From Phoronis australis (lineage: Eukaryota > Phoronida > Phoronidae), in contig NMRA01001338.1 in the NCBI GenBank assembly GCA_002633005.1, forward strand, positions 1 through 26,124: a stretch of DNA of 26,124 nt, read 5' to 3'. The notes under the pieces are model-generated. The model saw only the letters and a list, made by a program, of their open reading frames with translations. It searched no databases and was not told the origin of the DNA. The position numbers and the translations under genes were made by a program. How positions within the stretch are numbered: the first letter of the stretch is position 1; every line of letters begins with the position of its first letter. Shown here piece by piece: positions 19,681-26,124 of this stretch.

Positions 19681-20028
19681 ATGACAGCAAACCAATCACT
19701 AAAGCACTACACAGGTGATCACCAGAGTTTCCCAGTGCTTGAAACCAGGGTTGCACCCCTCATACCTGTACAAAATGATATTGTAGATGAACAAAGAAAC
19801 ATATCGGAAAGAAATCTTGATTACCAAGAAAGTACTTGTTCGAGTTGGAAGGAATTAAGGACATCGACAGCCTCCTACTTAAGGCAGCATGACTTTGATG
19901 GTTTAGTGTGTGCGAGGTACGAGTTGCCGAAAGGCTTCTTGCTGCCCCTAGAAGACCATCTGTGCCACCAGTTATGGCCTAGTTCAGACAGCAATTCTGC
20001 TTTAGTGGCAAGTCATGCATTTTGCTAG
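19681..20028 (+). CDS. Open frame of unknown status inside the first intron
   Basis: 115 codons from ATG to stop, beginning MTANQSLKHYTGDHQSF. The composition is protein-like (mixed polar and hydrophobic), but there is no domain, signal peptide or membrane segment. A possible donor, GCGAG|GTACGAG, occurs at about 19914. It could be an alternative first exon of the downstream acidic exons, since this donor would leave the same two-base phase, or chance. Confidence 0.22.
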   Translation: MTANQSLKHYTGDHQSFPVLETRVAPLIPVQNDIVDEQRNISERNLDYQESTCSSWKELRTSTASYLRQHDFDGLVCARYELPKGFLLPLEDHLCHQLWPSSDSNSALVASHAFC

Positions 20029-20503
20029 ATTTAGTACTTACAGCTTAGTTACAAACTCATGTCTCATGGGTTTGTAGCCTTGTTTACCTTCTTGTACCTT
20101 ATTTGCAAACCTATACATATTGACATAAAGTGGTATTATAATCTGAGAGATCAAGAGGCCTACCTTCTTGAGAGATATTATGCAACATCTGGAAGAAAAT
20201 CCACTGCCAAAACCCCATTACCAGTAATCAAAATTTTGCTGCCCTACACAGGTTTACGAAGTAAAAGCACAAATGTTTTGTTGATCGATTTTCAAAATTT
20301 AAAAATACATCAATTGAGGATAATTTTTGGTTACAAATTCCAATTTGCAACAACAAATTAAGTAATGAATTGCACGTGCAATCTTTGTGAAGGTGATTCA
20401 TGTAGTTTGGTTATTATCGTGGCGAATTGTACCACCTGTGTGCTTTGACATCTGTACCTGTAGTTAATAACTCCGTTATCGTAATTTCATTTTTGCACTG
20501 TAG

Positions 20504-20614
20504 GTATGAAGTGGCACAAAGTGAAAGACTGGCAACAATGTCTAGAGAAGTGTCCACAGAGTCTGAACCTGAAGCTGTATCTGCAACACCTGCAACGCCC
20601 CAGTTTGTTCAATG
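20504..20614 (+). CDS. Acidic exon 2 of the putative AT-hook gene
   Basis: Acceptor TTTTTGCACTGTAG. The first base G completes a split codon, followed by YEVAQSERLATMSREVSTES and a Glu/Thr/Ala/Pro-rich stretch. Joined to the phase-2 donor at 19142 it gives Leu-Asp-Ala-Tyr-Glu, the expected end of the family domain. Donor choice is uncertain: TG|GTATTC at 20615 would create a TGA with the next exon's first base, while CA|GTTTGT at 20603 would keep the frame but is a weak site. Confidence 0.45.
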
Positions 20615-21044
20615 GTATTCTAGAAATTATTTTTTCATTGAATGTGTGTTATTTACTTATATCTTCACCTACTATACTTGTGGCTATGACAATACATGAC
20701 AAGGAATGGAAATTTTGCGTTAGTTGAAAACTTCAAGTCAATTTTTGTGTTACTAATTTAAATCAAATCATTCCAGTTTGCCATTGTTTGAAATATTAAT
20801 GAACTTGCACTGATTAAGTCTTAACTGGCTTGGACTATGGACTGAATGATTGTATTTTCATCAAGATTTTGCTTCCCTAACTTTGCTCTTCATTGATTTT
20901 GAATTTATTCTACCTTATTAACACTTGAATTATTGTGCAAATATTGTAACTTGTTTTACTGAACTGACTCTGAACTTACTCACTAAGTATTGTCCTTAAA
21001 ACACTTCAAACGTAACCAAATTTTGTTTGATGTTATCTTTACAG

Positions 21045-21134
21045 ATATGACTGTGCTACTGCTGTTGAGAAGCCTGGTACCTCAAAACTGGTCTCATCAA
21101 CACCAACTGGTTTACATCCATTGACATTACTTAG
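21045..21134 (+). CDS. Exon 3 of the putative AT-hook gene
   Basis: Strong acceptor TTATCTTTACAG. One leading base is followed by YDCATAVEKPGTSKLVSS and a Thr/Pro-rich segment. It ends at CTTAG|GTGTGA with two bases of a split codon. At 90 bases it is symmetric (phase 2 in and out). Confidence 0.45.
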
Positions 21135-21139
21135 GTGTG

Positions 21140-21930
21140 AAACTGTTATTCAAAATGAATACTTGTACTCTACGTTACTGAATTATTTACTGACAGTGCT
21201 TTAGGAGCATGAGATGTCAAGACATAAAATTTAAAAGCCATCGGCTCATTTGACCATGTCTCTGACAATTATGAGCTTCTAAACTGCACCGATTGAAATA
21301 TACCTGTTAAACGGGAACAAGGCAATCAAACATGCAAACTTTGATTCATATGTGCTGACCATTGTAACATTCGTAATAACAGTTTAATCGTAAATACAAA
21401 CCACATAAAATGTATGAAATCCATGCATGTAAACCAAAGAAACAGATAAAACAAAAACCAGGGGTATGAACTAATATGACTTAATTAATATGTAAACTTT
21501 TTTAGTGATAGTGGTCATCACTCGTTTTCCCAAGGAGCCCAGCACTAAGCTAAATGGCAACATAAAATGTATCTTTACAAGAACTATGTTCTTACATGTT
21601 ATTTGTATGTCTGATTTTTGTTCGTACCCTTGATTTGTTAGTTCGTGTGCATGACTTTTTGTTTGTACACGTCATGTTGTGGTTTGTTTGTAGGAATAAA
21701 GTGTTCTTCCTAATGATGCAGCGTTTTGTGCGTATGACTTGTATGTATGACTGCCTGGTACCCTTCTGTAATTGCTGACAAATGTTGAACTCGAGGTAAG
21801 TCTCTTTATCTTACCTTACTTGTAAACATGGTGGTATCTGCTACCCAGCGTCGTCGTCAGCTAGGAGTCCATCTTCGTCGTGGGTTTCGACCTTGACCTA
21901 GAACCTTCTCCGATGGTATGTCTCTGAAGG
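21140..21930. other. Intron-like, no gene
   Basis: AT-rich. The short plus-strand frame 21596-21778 encodes a Cys/Phe/Val-rich peptide without a motif. Confidence 0.4.
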
Positions 21931-21934
21931 CTGA

Positions 21935-22500
21935 TCAGGCCTCCAGCCGATGCTGGGTTTGCCATTTGTTTTCTCGTTGTAACCACAGCCACACGGTTGC
22001 TTCCTCTGCTGCTCTTACAGTAGACTTGAACATATTAGCTCGCCCTCTTGATGAAATACCCAGTAGCTTCATGTTGCCTGTAATAAACCCTCGACATCCA
22101 ACTTCTATGGGAAGACAGAAGCATTTCCAACCATTGGATGCACATTCCTGTGATAGCTCTACATACTTGAGTAGTTTCCTCTCGTGAGCCTCCTGCACCC
22201 TAGTCTCCCACGGCACAGTTAACTCGATCAAGATCACTATCTTCTTGCTGTCTGGCCTTAACTGGGTTACTGCAATATGGCTCGGGAATGAACCCCTAGT
22301 AACCACATCCGTCACTATCTTCCAGTCAGCAGCCATGCCTAGAATGCCCCGAAACCATTCCCAATCCCTGTCTTCCATGGCAGGCAGTTCCCACAATGTC
22401 TTTATGTCATAACGTGTTCTCTGCCTCCTCCACTGCTACAGCAGCCTTCCACTTTCTGCCGATAATTCACTCTCTCTGATCATCTCATCTCTCGAGTTCC
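21935..22500 (-). mobile_element. Retrotransposon C-terminal endonuclease-like domain, fragment
   Basis: Minus strand 22396-21935 encodes about 153 residues. Conserved blocks are MAADWKIVTDV, TQLRPD, VILIELTVPWETRVQEAHER, KYVELSQECASNGW and EVGCRGF. From memory these match the C-terminal domain found after reverse transcriptase in many invertebrate and fish retroelement proteins, and the RPD, then IELTVP, then K pattern suggests a PD-(D/E)XK-type nuclease fold. About seven residues seem to be missing between RPD and the IELTVP strand. Upstream, at 22397-22500, another frame reads WKAAVAVEEAENT, so a frameshift separates it from its preceding part. No RT palm is present. It lies antisense in an intron of the putative gene. 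Confidence 0.7.
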
Positions 22501-22554
22501 TCAGAGTCAGTAATGTTCAACTTAAATGTGATTATGGCAATGGTGTATTTTTAG

Positions 22555-22614
22555 TGGGCTTGAGCTTTCTGGAATCTATGCAAGTGATTCTGCCTGTGAC
22601 GACGAAGCTTTGAG
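22555..22614 (+). CDS. Exon 4 of the putative AT-hook gene
   Basis: Acceptor TGGTGTATTTTTAG. One leading base is followed by GLELSGIYASDSACDDEAL and AG|GTATGT. At 60 bases it is phase 2 in and out, Asp/Ser-rich. The reading frame agrees with exon 3 across the splice (AG plus T gives Ser). Confidence 0.45.
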
Positions 22615-22657
22615 GTATGTATCCAGGCCATTCGTTACAAGGTGATTTGAAAGTACT

Positions 22658-22881
22658 GGGGCCTGTTCCAAGAAGCTGACAAGTTCATTGTTTGACTTAA
22701 GTTTAAGACTTGTCTTAACTTGCAAACTTTGGAACTTCCAATTTTGGTAAGTTAAGACAAAACTTATGTCAAACTTAAAATCGCTTTCTTGAATTGGTTT
22801 TGAGACAAATTTAACTTTATTTTAAAATTTTCTTAAATTTGAAATTTGTCTTAGCTAACTCAGTTCTGTATGAACGGGCCC
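22658..22881. mobile_element. Palindromic MITE, about 224 bp
   Basis: It starts GGGGCCTGTTCCAAGAAG and ends TGTATGAACGGGCCC, so the terminal inverted word is GGGCCYGTTC. Inside, TTTAAGACTTGTCTTAACTT near 22700 is mirrored by AAGTTAAGACAAAACTT near 22747. The ends resemble those of Harbinger/ISL2EU-type MITEs. No target duplication is clear. Confidence 0.7.
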
Positions 22882-23350
22882 TTGATCTTTTAAAAATTGA
22901 GAGAATTAGTCAGTGCTTATGCATTATCTTGACAACAAATTCTTTAGTATTGTAACTGATAATTGAATTGTGAAATATTTTGTGCATGTAATATACATGG
23001 TATATTCCCATAAAAATGAATTTTTCTACATGTCTGTTATGGTCAGGAATGGTGTGCATACGTTTCTCTTCTAAGCATGACTGAATTTTGCATACTCTGT
23101 ATACATGCATTGTATATATTTGTGATTTGCAGAAATGTAACTAAAAGTGAATGCATCAAAAAGCAGATGGGCAGCAGTGTGTTTTCTAAGTTCTAAGTAT
23201 AAAGGCCATGTCGTACATGGTTCGGTTTCTATATATTATACCTGAATCGTGGTTAGACGATATGTGCTGAAATCCAATAAATACAGACTGACTAATGCTA
23301 AACAATTTAAGCAAGCGAAGCACTTGAACATTTGAATTTCTATATTACAG

Positions 23351-23407
23351 GCTAACGATTGATGTTTCTGAGGACATAGCATGCAATGACATGGACAATG
23401 ACTGTAA
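23351..23407 (+). CDS. Exon 5 of the putative AT-hook gene
   Basis: Acceptor TATATTACAG. One leading base is followed by LTIDVSEDIACNDMDNDC, strongly acidic. The best donor, CT|GTAAGTG at 23404, would leave one base and not fit exon 6. The weaker AA|GTGCAA at 23408 keeps the phase-2 pattern. The end is therefore uncertain by four bases. Confidence 0.4.
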
Positions 23408-23525
23408 GTGCAACATAACCATTGGGTACACATATAAATTATGAGTTATGCAATTTTTTATAAAAATACATCATTATTGTTCAATGCTGACAATGTTGAT
23501 GTTTTTTGTGGAAATATATCTTCTA

Positions 23526-23600
23526 CTGACTATTGGTCTAGTTCGGTGCGTGGACAGCTATGGATCTCGGGTTTGAGGCCCTGACAGGGCAGAAATCCTT
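23526..23600 (+). repeat. tRNA-derived repeat, degenerate
   Basis: TTGGTCTAGTTCGGTGCGTG resembles a pol III A box, and CTCGGGTTTGAGGCCC a B box about 25 bases later, followed by CTGACAGGGCAGA. It cannot be folded into a full cloverleaf. It is probably the head of an old SINE. Confidence 0.5.
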
Positions 23601-23822
23601 TCACAGTAGTAACCATTAGGTTCCGCAAACTGACTAAAGAAGGCGTCATCAAGCGTTATATGCATAAAACATTTGAATTCTGAAAGAACTGTATTTAACT
23701 GTTCTCCAGTGCACATGTTGCAAGCCATGTTACTTAGTAGTTCAACTGCATTACAGGGGCCAGGTGTTGTTTCCTTTTTTAAATTTTACTGGGCAAGATC
23801 ATCACGCTTTCTCTTGTTGCAG

Positions 23823-23918
23823 TCCAGAAAGTATCCTTGATGATGTGGATATTAGCGATGTCAGATTTGGAGATGAAGAATTTGGTGGAGAAGAAGTTGC
23901 AGGAGATAGCATCAATAG
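23823..23918 (+). CDS. Exon 6 of the putative AT-hook gene
   Basis: Acceptor CTCTTGTTGCAG. One leading base is followed by PESILDDVDISDVRFGDEEF and a further acidic run to AATAG|GTACCG, again two bases left over. The frame stays open past the donor, with GDYDDA acidic residues to a stop at 24016, so a longer terminal exon is also possible. The rest of the gene is not found before the window ends. Confidence 0.45.
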
Positions 23919-24019
23919 GTACCGCGATGGAGATTATGATGATGCGTTGTCCACAGGATTCATGATGCAGCTGGTACACACTCAGCTGTGGACAATAGCA
24001 AATTCATTGTTCTTATGAC

Positions 24020-25470
24020 ACCCTCCCTTCCATTTCAAATTTTATCAACGTGTCTTGCAAAGAATGTCAGCGATGTTCGGATTTCCTCTTCTGTTAAAGG
24101 CTCAACACAGTCTTTCTACCACCTTCTCCGAAAGGTGTCGCACTTGCTCATTTGGTCATTGCATTTATTCTTCTCTGAAAATAATGAGATTTTTCACCAA
24201 TTACAGAAAGGAGATATTTATCCCATCTTGTATTCTTATAATTCACTTAGATACAAGCTCATCTCACTATTAGAACAAACTGGAATTGAATTCAATAGTT
24301 GATGTCACATCTTATTGTGCATCATTAGAGAAATGATAACCACATGAAAATCTGCGTAAAATGTAGTGGCTCCTAATTTCTTCAAGATGTAACATGACTT
24401 AGATTGTAAAGTGTAGGATGTCATATATGTTTACAAATCATAAATGCTTCTTTGAACTAGAGTTTTTGAGTTGCTTTTTCACATGTTTAGTGTTCATGAT
24501 GAAGTACCTGTACGTTAGTTTGACGATATGCATAAGCTTGCAGACCACGTTGAGCTGGGGTCACTGAGGCTGGACCTGTAGTAGCTGTAGCGACTGACCT
24601 CTCTTTACTTCCTCTACCTTGTCTTATACTTACACCTCTCTTTGTTCTCCTGGCTCTCCCATATACCCTATTGAAATAAACAGGCCTTTCAAATTTCACA
24701 TAAAGTCTCGAAGGTCATGAAAAGCCATGCCTAACATTGGATGTAATTTCCAAACCAAAATAAATGCTTCAAACAGGATTGGTAATGTGTGAAAATATTC
24801 TGTTTGTGACAGCATTCTATTAGCGAGGTCTCGGCCTCAGTATGTCTAAACTCTTGTCAGGTTCTATCCCATGGATAGGTGGGCGCAGGTTGTCACTGAT
24901 CTATTTTAGTAGGTTTTTGGTGCAATGGTAGACTGAACACTGGTTCGAGTTACGTCTGTTTTATGCTCTGCCAGTACAAAGCCTGGACTTGTGAATCACT
25001 TTCAGCACCTGCTACAATTGTTGGTTCAACACAGTCAAGTTGCTCAAATGGCATAACCTCATATTTCATGCATTATGTAACTTTGTATCCTTCCATGAGT
25101 CCATACATCATTGATTTTTTCATTGTAGTGAGAAGTAAGTGAAGGTCAGCTCAATAAAACAAAAGTTGATTGCAAACCACAGATTTGTGCAAATCCCTAA
25201 ATTGCTAAGTGCTTGTAGTTATAGTCATTGAAAATGTGTAACATACTTTGAAGAAAAACATGATTATTTAGATCATGATGATGCTCAATAAAATAAAAGG
25301 TTTTGAATGCTGTTGGGACTGAATGTTCATGTTGATGCCATGCATTAGCAGTACATCTTTCGCCACTGTGATTGGGTTTCTTTTAGTAAGCCAGTCCTTT
25401 CTAGTGGTTGCAATAGCATTTGCATAGACGAATAGTAGCTTGACAGGCCGGCTATTATTACATATTAGCC
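24020..25470. other. Largely non-coding
   Basis: No convincing + strand exon was found. A weak tRNA-like pair, TTGGTGCAATGGTAGA near 24916 and TGGTTCGAGT near 24942, may be another SINE trace. A possible minus-strand exon is listed separately. Confidence 0.35.
24505..24674 (-). CDS. Possible basic exon on the minus strand
   Basis: The minus strand has an acceptor-like TTTATTTCAATAG near 24674, then an open frame rich in Arg/Gly (GRARRTKRGVSIRQGRGSKE) and Ser/Thr/Ala, ending at CAG|GTACTT near 24505. The frame and both sites agree, but it has no recognised homology and no neighbouring exon. Confidence 0.25.
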
Positions 25471-25478
25471 TCTCTGTA

Positions 25479-26124
25479 TGTTACGCGGGTTTTTGGTGGC
25501 TAGCGTTTCTCGTGTATAGCGGCATTCATTGACAAGATCTGTAACGCGAATCATCTGTTTTCCTCGGATGCTGGAACTTTTAGATTAAGCACAGACTGTT
25601 GGCCAAACTGTTGTAAGTACTGAGTATTATGGCATAGCATGTTGTACTCGTGTGTATCTACTAGCTAAGTTTAGAGCGTATATAATTGTTGCGTGGTACC
25701 CGGTTCATAGAATAAGTAGTTACCGGTCGCAGTTAGGCAGTTGTTTGTGTACGGTAATGGTCCCAGTTGTAGAATAGATAGTAATAGTTAATTGTGTATT
25801 GTTAGCAGGTAGTATTTGCCTGTCATAGAGTCATTGTCGCGAGTCTTTCCAACGCTCTGATATATAGTGCTTTTTAATTTATTACGCTTGCTTGCCGAGT
25901 ATTCAGACTGTGTTTTTTCTTTATTGCAGATAACCGCTTGTTCGGTTTTCACTTCTTCAACGCCTTTTCGTTTTCACTTTTCAACGCTTCTTTGGTATCT
26001 AATTCAACGCTTGTTCGGACACTTTTCATCGCTTGTAACTCTATCGTGTGACGAATAAAGTGTGTTATACAAACGGCTTTTTTCAACTGATCCCTGTAGT
26101 ATAGCCAGACGCGGCTACAGTTCA
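25479..26124 (+). mobile_element. Possible LTR, cut by the window end
   Basis: TGTTACGCGGG at 25479 resembles LTR starts. TATATA-type boxes occur at 25679 and 25860, and AATAAA at 26054. In between there is no gene. The expected closing CA-ended terminus, primer binding site and second LTR are not visible in the window, so this remains a suggestion from architecture alone. Confidence 0.3.
25930..26042 (+). repeat. Degenerate ~23-bp tandem repeat with core CAACGCTTGTTCGG
   Basis: Five related words occur in a row: ACCGCTTGTTCGGTTTTCAC, TTCAACGCCTTTTCGTTTTC, TTCAACGCTTCTTTGG, TTCAACGCTTGTTCGG and TTCATCGCTTGTAAC. Confidence 0.7.

Overview
This is a eukaryotic, intron-bearing, repeat-rich, AT-leaning window. 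Its transposon mix is typical of a marine invertebrate: a Penelope-like element with a GIY-YIG tail, non-LTR retrotransposon fragments, tRNA-derived repeats, several MITEs, and large elements with (GTCC)n and ~150-bp core repeats that resemble bivalve 'pearl'/Helentron-type non-autonomous elements. I cannot name the species. A deuterostome (amphioxus, acorn worm, echinoderm) or a mollusc/annelid are all compatible.

The one confidently recognised host gene is an ATMIN/ASCIZ orthologue on the + strand. Three coding exons (10257-10451, 12500-12822, 16232-17126) join in perfect phase into about 470 residues: four N-terminal zinc fingers followed by a Ser/Thr/Gln-rich tail with four TQT motifs of the type that binds dynein light chain LC8/DYNLL1. 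A polyadenylation signal follows at 17277. A second + strand transcription unit probably starts near 18.8 kb. It has an AT-hook plus basic N-terminal exon at 18876 and short acidic exons at 20504, 21045, 22555, 23351 and 23823, mostly in one repeated splice phase. It looks like a transposase-derived or domesticated gene of uncertain integrity, because the first exon has an in-frame stop and a small hairpin insertion next to its donor. Two possible divergent first exons lie at 3697-3810 (-) and 4205-4240 (+).

Layout: 0.4-1.2 kb, decayed Penelope-like element (-). 3.25-3.45 kb, two near-identical hairpins. 4.02-4.1 kb, tRNA-like repeat. 4.86-5.69 kb, truncated non-LTR reverse transcriptase (-). 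7.56-9.55 kb, first copy of the core-repeat element. 10.25-17.3 kb, ATMIN, whose second visible intron holds a second, older copy (12.99-15.73 kb) that itself carries two ~490-bp TIR elements with 6-bp target duplications. 17.94-18.25 kb, a third, truncated copy. 18.4-23.9 kb, the second gene, whose introns contain a retrotransposon C-terminal endonuclease-like fragment and a palindromic MITE. 25.5 kb to the end, possible LTR.

The most striking observation is that every ~150-bp core unit of the large element carries a close match to the bilaterian CTCF core motif, always in the same orientation. The element has therefore laid down a regularly spaced array of potential insulator sites (nine sites at 144-161 bp spacing in copy 1) upstream of ATMIN, with further sites in its intron and 3' of it.
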